Source of the DNA: Thalassococcus_A lentus
GTDB taxonomy: Bacteria > Pseudomonadota > Alphaproteobacteria > Rhodobacterales > Rhodobacteraceae
Assembly: GCF_028023555.1 (NCBI RefSeq)
Contig: NZ_JAQIOY010000003.1
Location: 62,001 to 126,000, forward strand
Direction: 5' to 3'
Length of the DNA stretch: 64,000 bases
The notes beneath the pieces were generated by a model that ran no database searches, was not told the DNA's origin, and was given only the letters and a program-made list of their open reading frames with translations. Shown here one piece after another: positions 51,649 through 60,350 of the stretch (its first letter is position 1; every line of letters begins with the position of its first letter). The position numbers and the translations under genes were made by a program.

Positions 51649-53349
51649 ATGGCTTATCGCGCGCCGCTTGATGACTATCGCCAGTTGCTGAAGCATGTTG
51701 TCGGCTATGAAGCCGTGGCCGATACGCAGAAATACGCGGAGGCCGGGTTCGAAACCGCTGAGGCCATCCTGTCTGGGGCAGCAAAAGTTGCGCAGGAAAT
51801 GGTCGCGCCGTTGCAACGGATCGGTGATCTCGATCCGGCACGGCTGGAAAACGGCGTTGTTCGAACGCCAAAGGGCTTTGCCGAAGGGTATCACGCGATT
51901 GCCGAAGGTGGCTGGGTCGCAATTTCTGCCCCAGAACAATACGGCGGAATGGATCTGCCGATTACGCTGACGACGATTGTGAATGAAATGATCTCAGGCG
52001 CGTGTGTGTCGTTGAACCTCACCACCTTGATGAGCCAAGGCCAGATTGAAGCGCTGGAGCACCATGCCAGCGACGCCATCAAGGAGATGTATATCCCCAA
52101 GCTGATTTCCGGCGAGTGGTGCGGGACGATGAACCTGACCGAGCCGCAGGCCGGTAGCGATGTCGGCGCGCTGACAACCAAGGCTGAAGAAAACGGTGAC
52201 GGGACCTACGCAATCACAGGTCAGAAGATTTACATCAGTGGCGGCGACAATGACTTCGCATCGAACATTTGCCATCTCGTGCTGGCCCGGTTGCCCGGCG
52301 CACCGTCTGGTACGAAAGGGATTAGCCTGTTCCTGGTGCCCAAGCTTATTCCCGATGACAATGGCAATCCCGCTCAGCCTAACAGTCTCAAGGTCGTCAG
52401 CCTCGAGCATAAATTGGGCCTGCATGGCAGCGCCACCTGCGTGATGCAGTACGATGGAGCCAAAGGATGGCTGATCGGAGAGGAAGGCGGCGGCATGGCG
52501 GCCATGTTCACCATGATGAACAACGCACGGCTGGGTGTCGGGGTTCAGGGACTTGGCGTCGCGGAAGGCGCCTATCAGCACGCATTGGCCTATGCCATGG
52601 ATCGCAAACAGGGGCGTTCGGAAACCGGGACAATCATCGGACATGCCGATGTGCGGCGCATGCTGGCAGGGATGAAGGCTGATATTTTCGTGGCCCGTTC
52701 CATCGCGTTGGCGAATGCTGTTGCTATCGACATGGCAAAGGCAACGGGCAGTGCCGATTGGAAGGCCCGCGCAGCCCTGTTGACCCCGATCACCAAGGCC
52801 TTTGGAACGGACACAGGCGTTGATGTGGCCAGTGCCGGGGTGCAGGTTCACGGCGGTATGGGCTTTATCGAGGAAACCGGCGCTGCACAGTTCCTGCGCG
52901 ACGTGCGTGTGACGCCAATCTACGAGGGAACCAACGGTATCCAGGCAATGGATCTGGTCGGCCGCAAATTGATGGACGGTGGCGAGGCTGCTTTCGCGCT
53001 GGTCGATGAGATCGAGGGTTTTGCTGAATCTGTGCGTGGCAAAGCCCCGGATTTGGGCGAACCAGTCTGGCAGGCCTGCGAAACCCTTCGAGAGACGCTG
53101 GAAACACTGCTGTCCATGGACATGACGGATCGCTTTGCCGGTGCGGTGCCGTTTCTGCGTGGATTTGCACGGGTTCTGGGGGGCTATTACCATTTGCGCG
53201 CGGCGTTGGCCGAACCGGACAGCGCAACGGAACGTCTGGCACGGTTCTACATCACCCGAATTCTGCCGGAACATATGGGTTTGTTCGCACATGCCAAAGC
53301 TGGGTCTGAAACGCTGATGGCCCTGTCGCCTGATGATTTGGCCGCCTGA
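51649..53349 (+). CDS. Acyl-CoA dehydrogenase, DmdC-like (methylmercaptopropionyl-CoA dehydrogenase type)
   Basis: A 566-residue FAD-dependent acyl-CoA dehydrogenase of the long subgroup with an extended C-terminus. It has MNLTEPQAGSDVG, QVHGGMGFIEETGAAQFLRDVR in two parts and the catalytic-base segment IYEGTNGIQAMDL. Overall similarity to roseobacter DmdC (demethylation pathway of dimethylsulfoniopropionate) is what I recognise, but such proteins occur as several paralogues and this may act on another acyl-CoA. dmdA, dmdB and dmdD are not nearby. The ATG at 51649 follows AAGAGG. Its stop overlaps the hydrolase gene by one base. Confidence 0.85.
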   Translation: MAYRAPLDDYRQLLKHVVGYEAVADTQKYAEAGFETAEAILSGAAKVAQEMVAPLQRIGDLDPARLENGVVRTPKGFAEGYHAIAEGGWVAISAPEQYGGMDLPITLTTIVNEMISGACVSLNLTTLMSQGQIEALEHHASDAIKEMYIPKLISGEWCGTMNLTEPQAGSDVGALTTKAEENGDGTYAITGQKIYISGGDNDFASNICHLVLARLPGAPSGTKGISLFLVPKLIPDDNGNPAQPNSLKVVSLEHKLGLHGSATCVMQYDGAKGWLIGEEGGGMAAMFTMMNNARLGVGVQGLGVAEGAYQHALAYAMDRKQGRSETGTIIGHADVRRMLAGMKADIFVARSIALANAVAIDMAKATGSADWKARAALLTPITKAFGTDTGVDVASAGVQVHGGMGFIEETGAAQFLRDVRVTPIYEGTNGIQAMDLVGRKLMDGGEAAFALVDEIEGFAESVRGKAPDLGEPVWQACETLRETLETLLSMDMTDRFAGAVPFLRGFARVLGGYYHLRAALAEPDSATERLARFYITRILPEHMGLFAHAKAGSETLMALSPDDLAA

Positions 53350-54389
53350 TGGACGCTGGTTTCGACCCGATCCGCTACCCTTGGGATGCCCCGCCTGAGC
53401 CGGGCAAAGCGATCGAGGTCGCAGAAGGTGTCTTGTGGATGCGGCTGCCATTGCCGATGAAACTTGACCACGTGAATGTCTATGCGCTTGACGATGGCGA
53501 CGGGTGGACCGTGGTAGATACCGGATTTTCCAGCCGCAAGAGCCGGTCAATCTGGCAGGATATCATCGACGGGCCTCTGGGAGGCAGACCGGTGCGCCGT
53601 GTCATCGTCACGCATCATCATCCGGACCATGTGGGCAATGCGGGCTGGTTTCAGTCTGAACATGGGGCAGAGCTGGTGACCACCCGCACAGCGTGGTTGT
53701 TCTCGCGGATGTTGCAACTGGATGCACAAGACCGTCCCACTGCCGAAACCATTGCCTATTGGAAAGGCTGTGGCATGGACCGGGATATTCTGGCCGAACG
53801 CATGGCTGAGCGTCCGTTCAACTTCGCCGATTGTGTATACCCCATGCCCCTTGGATTTACCCGAATTCAGCAAGGCAGCACAGTGCAGGCTGCAGGCAGA
53901 AACTGGACGGTCCACATCGGCAACGGCCATTCCCCTGAACATGCAACCCTGTGGTCGAACGATTGCAATCTGGTTTTGGCCGGAGATCAAATCCTGCCGT
54001 CAATCAGTTCCAACCTTGGGGTCTATGCAACAGAGCCTGAAGCAGACCCTGTTGCTGAGTGGCTAGAGGCTTGCGAGCGGTTTGCGACCATCGCGCAAAA
54101 CAGTCATCTGGTCTTGGGTGGCCACAAACTGCCGTTCACCGGTCTGCCTGCGCGTCTGCGGCAGCTGATCGAAAACCATCACGGGGCGCTGGATCGATTG
54201 CACATGCATCTGAAAGAACCAAGGACGGCCGGTGATTGCTTTGCGCCTCTGTTCAAGCGTTCGATTGGCAGTGGCGAATACGGTTTGGCACTGGTCGAGT
54301 CGATGGCGCATTGCCTTCATCTTTGGCACGAAGGCCGCGCCACACGCGAACGCCGCGAAGACGGGGCATGGCTCTGGCAAGCTGTTTGA
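53349..54389 (+). CDS. Metallo-beta-lactamase-fold hydrolase
   Basis: A 346-residue MBL-fold protein. The zinc motif is VTHHHPDHVGNAG (HxHxDH type), followed by a third histidine in IGNGHSPEHATLW, the Asp in LVLAGDQILPS, and a late GGHKLPF histidine. The C-terminal 100 residues include a helical extension common in this subgroup (GloB/RNase Z-like). It starts inside the stop of the acyl-CoA dehydrogenase gene (TGATG) and is coupled to it, which suggests thioesterase or glyoxalase-like work in the same pathway. Confidence 0.85.
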   Translation: MDAGFDPIRYPWDAPPEPGKAIEVAEGVLWMRLPLPMKLDHVNVYALDDGDGWTVVDTGFSSRKSRSIWQDIIDGPLGGRPVRRVIVTHHHPDHVGNAGWFQSEHGAELVTTRTAWLFSRMLQLDAQDRPTAETIAYWKGCGMDRDILAERMAERPFNFADCVYPMPLGFTRIQQGSTVQAAGRNWTVHIGNGHSPEHATLWSNDCNLVLAGDQILPSISSNLGVYATEPEADPVAEWLEACERFATIAQNSHLVLGGHKLPFTGLPARLRQLIENHHGALDRLHMHLKEPRTAGDCFAPLFKRSIGSGEYGLALVESMAHCLHLWHEGRATRERREDGAWLWQAV

Positions 54390-54512
54390 CCTCGGAGGCT
54401 TGATCGCTACGGGGAACATTCGTGTGAACACCCCTTCGCAGGCAGCTTGGATTCGCGCTAGAAGTCCGTTGACCGACGCACACTATGCGCGCCCAAATGA
54501 CGAGTACTGACC

Positions 54513-54971
54513 ATGGATGATGCCATCGCCACCGCAGCCGAAGCCGTCGAGGCCGAAGCGCTCCCGCGCAAGATTGACCTGCATACCGAAGAAAGCGCGC
54601 CGCAGAACGGCCCTTTGCCAGAGGCGGTCACGTCAAAGCCAGTGACGCAGAAAAGCCCCGCAGAATGGGCGCATGAACGGCTGGTGCTTTATCTTCAGGC
54701 GTTTGAGCAGCAGCTGGACAACGAACATGAAGTGGCCATGGGCTTTGCCGGTGGAGAGGCCGGTGTTCTCAGAATTGAGGGGCTGGGCTACTTTGATCCG
54801 GACATCGTTACCTTTTATGGCACCGACCCGTCAGGCGCCCGAATGCAGCTGATCCAGCACGTCAGCCAGCTTTCGGTTGTGCTGCGCGCGATGCCAAAGG
54901 AAGTGGAACAAGAAGAACCGCGCCGTATTGGTTTCAGATTGGCCGCGGATTTGGGCAAGGAAAACAGCTAG
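54513..54971 (+). CDS. DUF6173-like hypothetical protein
   Basis: A 152-residue acidic cytoplasmic protein. The first 45 residues are low complexity; the rest contains SPAEWAHERLVLYLQAFEQQLD in pieces and EVAMGFAGG, then a strand-rich region LRIEGLGYFDPDIVTFYG. That matches a conserved alphaproteobacterial family of unknown function (I believe DUF6173). The ribosome site is weak. It follows the hydrolase gene after 123 bases. Confidence 0.72.
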   Translation: MDDAIATAAEAVEAEALPRKIDLHTEESAPQNGPLPEAVTSKPVTQKSPAEWAHERLVLYLQAFEQQLDNEHEVAMGFAGGEAGVLRIEGLGYFDPDIVTFYGTDPSGARMQLIQHVSQLSVVLRAMPKEVEQEEPRRIGFRLAADLGKENS

Positions 54972-55086
54972 CGGCGGCCTCAATCACATTTGAGGAACCG
55001 CGACATTTACGCAGTTTTGCCCGCGTGACAGCCGTCGGCAAATGCTGTAATTGCTGGCTCAAACGATGAAGATAAGGATTTGGCAA

Positions 55087-55221
55087 ATGGCTGAACACAA
55101 GCACGGCACCATGGACATCTCAGTCCAGGAAAAAACCTTTGACGGGTTTATCAAGTTCACGATCCGCACGGTTTACGTGATTCTGGCGCTGGTTATCCTC
55201 ATGGCGGTTTTCAACGCCTGA
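55087..55221 (+). CDS. aa3-type cytochrome c oxidase subunit IV
   Basis: A 44-residue protein with a polar N-terminus (MAEHKHGTMDISVQEKTFDG) and one C-terminal membrane helix (TVYVILALVILMAVFNA). This is the pattern of the tiny fourth subunit of alphaproteobacterial aa3 oxidase. AAGGA lies 10 bases before the ATG. The other oxidase genes are not in the window, as is usual for this subunit. Confidence 0.85.
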   Translation: MAEHKHGTMDISVQEKTFDGFIKFTIRTVYVILALVILMAVFNA

Positions 55222-55264
55222 ACGCTTTTTACAAAGCATTTTGATTAGCCGGAGATTTGTTGTG

Positions 55265-55894
55265 ATGGGTATTGGTCGTTTTGGGCTGCTGGGTGCTGTG
55301 ATGCTGGTTTTGGCATCCTGTGCCGAGGTTTCCACGGTTGGGGGTGATTCCTCGCCCGAGGCTGTTGCAGCTGCCGCGTACCGACATCCCGGGCCTCCGG
55401 CGATCACGCTCTATACAATGATCAACAACCGCAGCGGATCCGGTGCGCATACGTCGATCATGATCAATGGCTCGCAACGCGTGATATTCGATCCGGCCGG
55501 TTCGGTCCGTCTGAGCGCGATGCCGGAGCGCGGTGATGTGCTCTACGGCGTCACACCACAGGTCGCTGATTTCTATGAGCGCGCGCATGCACGCGAAACC
55601 TATCACGTTCGCATCCAGCGGATCGAGGTTTCCGCGGCTGTGGCCGAGCAGGCTCTGCGCCTTGTGATGGCAAATGGCACTGTTGCATCAGCGCGCTGTG
55701 CGGTGACAACCTCGGGCATTCTGCGTCAGCTTCCGGGCTTTGAAAGCCTGCCGCAAACGTGGTTCCCGAACCAGCTGGCTGATGGTTTTGCCACGCTGCC
55801 CGGCGTCAAGGAACGCCGCCTCTACGAAGAGGATGCTGACGACAAAGCGGTGGCAATTGCAGCCTATCAGCAGCAACTGGCTGCAGGTCAGTAA
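55265..55894 (+). CDS. Putative lipoprotein
   Basis: A 209-residue protein with a lipoprotein signal peptide: LVLASC lipobox, lipidated Cys19. The mature part includes ITLYTMINNRSGSGAHTSIMING and QRVIFDPAGSVR, a pattern that suggests an amidase or NlpC-like fold without a clear catalytic cysteine. The ATG at 55265 with GGAG 10 bases upstream was preferred to TTG at 55241. Function is unknown. It converges on azlD. Confidence 0.75.
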   Translation: MGIGRFGLLGAVMLVLASCAEVSTVGGDSSPEAVAAAAYRHPGPPAITLYTMINNRSGSGAHTSIMINGSQRVIFDPAGSVRLSAMPERGDVLYGVTPQVADFYERAHARETYHVRIQRIEVSAAVAEQALRLVMANGTVASARCAVTTSGILRQLPGFESLPQTWFPNQLADGFATLPGVKERRLYEEDADDKAVAIAAYQQQLAAGQ

Positions 55895-55900
55895 CGGGGT

Positions 55901-56227
55901 TCAGCCAAGTACCTGACCACCTGCGATCAGGACAACGGCACCTGCGATCATGGCGCCGATCAGGCTCTTGAAAAAGTATCCAACAAGAAACGCAGCGCCT
56001 GCTGCGGCCAAGCGCAGTGGATCGGTCTGGCCGCCTGTTGCGCTGGGCCAGACGACCAGCGGGGCGACCAAAGCAGGCAGGATCGCCACGGCTGTGTAAC
56101 GCAAATGGCGTAGCAGCCATTCCGGCAATGGCCGGTCCCCGATCAGGCCAAGAAAGGCAAAGCGCATCGCAAATGACCCTGCACCCAATGCTATGATCAC
56201 AAACCAAAGATCGCTGTTCTGGATCAT
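55901..56227 (-). CDS. azlD: AzlD family branched-chain amino acid exporter subunit
   Basis: A 108-residue membrane protein with four hydrophobic segments and the AzlD-like SFAMRFAFLGLIGDRPLPEWLLRHLRYTAVAILPA region in the first half. It forms the small subunit of the AzlCD (YgaZH-type) exporter for branched-chain or other amino acids. Its ATG overlaps the azlC stop by four bases. Confidence 0.88.
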   Translation of the reverse strand: MIQNSDLWFVIIALGAGSFAMRFAFLGLIGDRPLPEWLLRHLRYTAVAILPALVAPLVVWPSATGGQTDPLRLAAAGAAFLVGYFFKSLIGAMIAGAVVLIAGGQVLG

Positions 56228-56925
56228 TGGCCCATCCTCCGCTCGATTTCAGCGCCAACCATCATCCCGCCCAAGCCGCCGACCATCAGGCCAAAGTTGA
56301 AGGGCAGCCAGGCAAAGCCCAGCGCCAGCAGGCTGGCCGAGAGTGCCGCGCCCCGATGTGCCGGAGTCCTTAGCATTGGCGAAATCAACGCGACAAAGGC
56401 GATGGGCAGAGCAAAATCCAACCCCATGGAACTGGGGATCGTTTCGCCGGCCAATGCCCCGACCAGCGTGCCGATGTACCACCCCGGCAGGATCGGCACG
56501 ACGGTTCCCAGAAAATACCAGAACCGATGATTGACCGGCATCTCCGGGCTGGCTTCGAATTTGGCGCTGGCCAGCGCAAAGGACTGATCGACCAGTCCGT
56601 AGGCCACAAGTGCACGTTTCCAAAGTGGCAGGCTGCCCAGATAAGGCGTCATGGAGGCAGAATACATGGCCATGCGCATGTTGACGGCAAGCGCAGAGAC
56701 CAGCGCCACGACAGCGGGCGCGTTTTCGGACATCAGTTGTAGCGCGGTGAACTGAGCAGCTCCGGCGATGACGACGATGGAAAAGGCCAGCGTTTCAAAG
56801 ATGTTCAATCCAGCCTCAGTGGCCAGAACACCAAACAGAAGAGCAAAGGGGATCAGGACCAAAAGAAAGGGCAACGCATCGCGAAAGCCGCGCCAAAAGC
56901 TTGACATCACGTTGTGCTGCGCCAT
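56224..56925 (-). CDS. azlC: AzlC family branched-chain amino acid exporter subunit
   Basis: A 233-residue membrane protein with the AzlC pattern FRDALPFLLVLIPFALLFGVLA, ETLAFSIVVIAGAAQFTALQL and VALVSALAVNMRMAMYSAS. It is the large subunit of the exporter. The ATG at 56925 has GAGG nine bases upstream and starts at the expected place; the frame is open to 56982. It is divergent from fdhD with only 51 bases between starts, so promoters overlap. Confidence 0.9.
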   Translation of the reverse strand: MAQHNVMSSFWRGFRDALPFLLVLIPFALLFGVLATEAGLNIFETLAFSIVVIAGAAQFTALQLMSENAPAVVALVSALAVNMRMAMYSASMTPYLGSLPLWKRALVAYGLVDQSFALASAKFEASPEMPVNHRFWYFLGTVVPILPGWYIGTLVGALAGETIPSSMGLDFALPIAFVALISPMLRTPAHRGAALSASLLALGFAWLPFNFGLMVGGLGGMMVGAEIERRMGQ

Positions 56926-56976
56926 CACTTGAGCCTCGTGCCATTTCGTAAATTGCCCTAACACAAGAGCCTCGGG

Positions 56977-57852
56977 ATGCAATCCAACAAAGACGGCTAC
57001 ATCATCGCCCCCAACCCGTCAGCGGGCGGACTAACCCGTCCCGTTACCGGAACGGATCAGACCGGCGCGCCCATTGATATTTCCGTGGTCGAAGAACGCC
57101 CGCTCACGATTTTTCTGAACAGTCGGGAAATCGTGACGGCCATGACCATTGGGGATTACCCGGAATATCTGGCTTTGGGTTTTTTGCGCAATCAGGGCAT
57201 GCTGCGTGATGACGAAGAGATCACGGGCGTTGACTATGACGAGGAACTGGAAACCGTCGTCGTGCGCACCGCGATCGAAACCTCTTACGAGGACAAGCTA
57301 CAGAAAAAGACCCGGACCAGCGGCTGCGCCGTGGGTACGGTTTTCGGGGATATGATGGAAGGCCTCGAAGGGTTGGTCCTGCCGCAAACCGAGGTCAAGG
57401 CATCCTGGCTTTATGCACTTGCGCACAAGATCAACACCACCCCATCGCTGTATCTGGAGGCCGGTGCCATTCATGGGTCGATCCTTTGCCATCAGGATCG
57501 CCCATTGGTCTATATGGAGGACGTGGGCCGCCATAACGCGGTGGACAAGATCGCCGGTTACATGCTGCGCCACGGGGTCAGTGCAGATGACAAGATCCTT
57601 TACACGACCGGCCGACTGACCTCTGAGATGGTGATCAAGACAGCGCTGATGGGGATCCCCGTTCTTGCCTCGCGATCGGGCTTTACGGCTTGGGGCGTGG
57701 AAATCGCCCGACAGGTCGGGTTGACCTGCATTGGCCGCATGCGCGGAAAACGTTTCGTCTGTCTTTCCGGGGACGACCGCCTTGTGCGTGACATTGACCC
57801 TGACAGCGTGCCGGATGAGGCAAAAAAGTCTGGACGAAAGGGTGCAGCGTGA
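56977..57852 (+). CDS. fdhD: Formate dehydrogenase accessory protein FdhD
   Basis: A 291-residue FdhD-family protein that hands sulfur to, or binds, the bis-MGD cofactor for formate dehydrogenase. Family blocks include ERPLTIFLNSREIVTAMTIG, YPEYLALGFL, DVGRHNAVDKIAGY and SEMVIKTALMGIPVLASRSG. The segment holding the sulfurtransferase CxxC in E. coli reads TSGCAVGT here, with only Cys117, so the loop chemistry may differ. It opens a compact molybdenum cofactor operon whose six genes all overlap. The formate dehydrogenase genes are elsewhere. Confidence 0.93.
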   Translation: MQSNKDGYIIAPNPSAGGLTRPVTGTDQTGAPIDISVVEERPLTIFLNSREIVTAMTIGDYPEYLALGFLRNQGMLRDDEEITGVDYDEELETVVVRTAIETSYEDKLQKKTRTSGCAVGTVFGDMMEGLEGLVLPQTEVKASWLYALAHKINTTPSLYLEAGAIHGSILCHQDRPLVYMEDVGRHNAVDKIAGYMLRHGVSADDKILYTTGRLTSEMVIKTALMGIPVLASRSGFTAWGVEIARQVGLTCIGRMRGKRFVCLSGDDRLVRDIDPDSVPDEAKKSGRKGAA

Positions 57853-58388
57853 GCGCGGTATTTGAACTCAAATACACGCCTAGTGAAGACCTGATATTCT
57901 GTGGACTTCTTGAAGCAGGCCGTGTCACGCCCCGGCGGTGGATCAACAAGTACCCACAGAAGTATTTCTTGGTGATCGGCGTTTACTGGCTCGTGATCTT
58001 CTTTTTCCGGGCAATTGAAACACGGCTGGGAGTGAACCTGTCTAGTGAAGTAGGTTTCCTTTTGGTCGGACTTTTGGTTGGTTGGTACGGCAAGGCTGCC
58101 CTGCAACGTGTTTATCAAAGAAAGTTTGCGCGCAGTGCTGCCGAAGCAGGGCAGCGCGAACTGCGTGTTACTCAGGACGTGATAGAACTGCGGGAACGCG
58201 GAGCAGCTCTACGACTTGGATTTGTTGGACTGGACCGCATCAGTTCCATCAACGGCGGCTCAGCCCTGATATATAACAGTCTGGTTGTGTCCGTGCCTGA
58301 CACTGCTTTGCCAGAACAATACGACGGCCGCTCATTTCGAAACACACTAAGAAACTTGCGCCTTGACGCTGTGGGGTCTTCGGCATGA
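57849..58388 (+). CDS. YcxB-like membrane protein within the Moco operon
   Basis: A 179-residue protein with two membrane helices (about 40-58 and 66-83), a short basic linker, and a C-terminal strand-rich domain, ELRVTQDVIELRERGAALRL then LDRISSINGG, like the YcxB domain. It starts at a GTG overlapping the fdhD stop and ends in an ATGA overlap with mobA. Its role in a molybdenum cofactor operon is unexplained. Confidence 0.72.
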   Translation: MSAVFELKYTPSEDLIFCGLLEAGRVTPRRWINKYPQKYFLVIGVYWLVIFFFRAIETRLGVNLSSEVGFLLVGLLVGWYGKAALQRVYQRKFARSAAEAGQRELRVTQDVIELRERGAALRLGFVGLDRISSINGGSALIYNSLVVSVPDTALPEQYDGRSFRNTLRNLRLDAVGSSA

Positions 58389-59014
58389 ACCAGCCTTTGG
58401 GGGTCATCCTTGCCGGGGGGCAAGCCACGCGGATGGGTGGCGGCGACAAGGGGCTTTTGACATTGGGCAGTCAGACCCTTTTGGCTCGTGTTCTGGAACG
58501 TCTGGAGCCGCAGGTGGCATCTGTCGCCATCAACGCCAACGGAGATCCGGTCAGGTTTGCTGACTACGGCCATCCGGTTGTGGCCGACAGTTTGCAGGAC
58601 TTTCCGGGCCCGTTGGCCGGGGTTCTGGCCGGTATGGATTGGGCGGCCAGCCAAGACGCTGATACCATTGTCACCGTAGCTGCGGACACACCGTTTTTTC
58701 CCTGCGATCTGGTGCCGCGGCTATTGCTGGCGTCAGAAGGTCAGGCACACCCCTTGGTGCTGGCGGCCACAAAGGGCGACGCAGAAACCAAAAGCAAATC
58801 ACGCAGCGGATTGATCCGCCATCCCACCTTTGGCCTGTGGCCCGTTGCACTGCGAGACGACCTGCGCACGGCGCTGGGCGAAGGTCTGAAAAAGGTCGTG
58901 CTTTGGACGGAAAAACACGGCGGTCGAGAAGCGCTCTTTCCTTCCGAAGGGTTTGATCCATTCTTCAACGTGAACACACCTGACGATCTGGTTCAGGCAG
59001 AGGAGCTGCTATGA
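58385..59014 (+). CDS. mobA: Molybdenum cofactor guanylyltransferase
   Basis: A 209-residue nucleotidyltransferase that adds GMP to molybdopterin to give MGD. The GTP-binding loop LAGGQATRMGGGDKGLL is at residues 9-25, with VTVAADTPFFPCDLV (metal-binding Asp) further on, and C-terminal FFNVNTPDDL. It overlaps mobB by four bases. Confidence 0.94.
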   Translation: MNQPLGVILAGGQATRMGGGDKGLLTLGSQTLLARVLERLEPQVASVAINANGDPVRFADYGHPVVADSLQDFPGPLAGVLAGMDWAASQDADTIVTVAADTPFFPCDLVPRLLLASEGQAHPLVLAATKGDAETKSKSRSGLIRHPTFGLWPVALRDDLRTALGEGLKKVVLWTEKHGGREALFPSEGFDPFFNVNTPDDLVQAEELL

Positions 59015-59502
59015 GGGTTTATGGCGTCACCGGCTGGAAGAATGCTGGCAAGACTGGGTTGATGGAACGGCTCGTGACCGAAATCACAGGCCGTGGTTTT
59101 AGCGTCAGTACGGTCAAACACGCGCATCACACCTTTGACGTTGATCATCCGGGCAAAGACAGCCACCGGCACAGAGTGGCAGGCGCGTCCGAAGTTATTT
59201 TGGCATCCCGCACGCGGGTCGCGCAGATGACCGAATTGCGTGGTGCGGACGAGCCCGCTTTGTCGGACTTGCTGGCGCGTCTCAGTCCTGTCGATCTGGT
59301 ACTGATCGAAGGCTACAAGCGCGACACGCACCCAAAGGTCGAAGCATGGCGCGCTGAGACGGGCAACCCGTTGATCGCTCCCGGTGATCCGCACATCAAG
59401 GCTGTGGCCAGCGATACCCCGATGGATCTGGATCGTCCGGTCTTTGACCTGAACGATACCAAATCCATTGCAGATTTTATCCTGTCCGAGGTCGGTTTGT
59501 GA
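59011..59502 (+). CDS. mobB: Molybdopterin-guanine dinucleotide biosynthesis protein B
   Basis: A 163-residue GTP-binding adaptor for MobA. The P-loop GWKNAGKTGLMERLV is at residues 7-21 and VLIEGYKRDTHPKVE gives the Walker B-like part. It has an AGGAG ribosome site inside mobA and overlaps the next gene with GTGA. Confidence 0.94.
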   Translation: MRVYGVTGWKNAGKTGLMERLVTEITGRGFSVSTVKHAHHTFDVDHPGKDSHRHRVAGASEVILASRTRVAQMTELRGADEPALSDLLARLSPVDLVLIEGYKRDTHPKVEAWRAETGNPLIAPGDPHIKAVASDTPMDLDRPVFDLNDTKSIADFILSEVGL

Positions 59503-60350
59503 TCGGTTTTGACCGGTTCGCGATGGTTGACTGGTCAGGCGGAAACGACACCGGGCCGCGCCCCAGAAAAGATGCGATCTGGATGGCTGTCTCGGACCAT
59601 GGGCTGGACGCTGCGCCACTTTATCTCCGCAACAGGCAAGTGGCCGAGGCGGCCATCGGTGAGTTGATTGCGCATAGCCTTTCCGAAGGACAGCGGCTGA
59701 TGATCGGGTTTGACTTTCCCTTTGGCTATCCGGCGGGCTTTGCCCAACAAGTCACAGGATCCGACGATCCACTTGTTTTGTGGGAATGGCTGGACGCGCA
59801 CATCGAGGATCATCCTAAAGGCAATAACCGTTTCTCATTGGCTGGCCAGATCAACGCGCGATTTCCTGGAATTGGACCGTTCTGGTTCAACGCTACAAAA
59901 AGCGATGTTCCGGGCTTGCCGCGCAAGGATACGCGGCAAGGTCATGGAATGACCGAACGACGTGAGGCGGACCGTGCGGCTAAGGGAACATTCACCTGTT
60001 GGCAATTGGGGGGCGCTGGGGCCGTGGGCAGTCAGGTTCTCATGGGATTGCCGGTTTTAAGCCGGCTCCGAAAACGCTTTGCCGGACAGATCGCAGTCTG
60101 GCCGTTTGAAAGCCTCGATCGCCCGGTCGCTTTTGTCGAAATTTGGCCCTCGCTTTTGGCGCAGTCCGTGCGTGAGCGGCAGGCCCGAACAGGGGCTATT
60201 CGGGATGCGGTGCAGGTCGAAGTGGTTGCGCAGGCTTTGCACGCTCTTGATCCTGCGCGTCTCTCTGCGATGCTGAACGTCGATGCACCCCAAGAGGGCT
60301 GGATTCTCGGGTTGGGGTTTGAAGAGGAGCTGGAAGCCGCGTGTCTTTGA
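59499..60350 (+). CDS. DUF429-like protein in the Moco operon
   Basis: A 283-residue protein beginning GFDRFAMVDWSGGND, with acidic residues in IGFDFPFGYPAGFA and a C-terminal VDAPQEGWILGLG. The early D-W-S-G-G and later D-F-P motifs suggest an RNase H-like fold, as in DUF429 proteins. It starts at a GTG in the mobB stop and overlaps moeA by 10 bases. In Rhodobacteraceae such a gene is often seen with mob/moe genes; the activity is unknown. Confidence 0.78.
   Translation: MIGFDRFAMVDWSGGNDTGPRPRKDAIWMAVSDHGLDAAPLYLRNRQVAEAAIGELIAHSLSEGQRLMIGFDFPFGYPAGFAQQVTGSDDPLVLWEWLDAHIEDHPKGNNRFSLAGQINARFPGIGPFWFNATKSDVPGLPRKDTRQGHGMTERREADRAAKGTFTCWQLGGAGAVGSQVLMGLPVLSRLRKRFAGQIAVWPFESLDRPVAFVEIWPSLLAQSVRERQARTGAIRDAVQVEVVAQALHALDPARLSAMLNVDAPQEGWILGLGFEEELEAACL

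Noticed and set aside
51994..53550. 518-codon minus-strand frame across the acyl-CoA dehydrogenase
   Set aside because: Shadow of a well-supported gene, with no recognisable domain.
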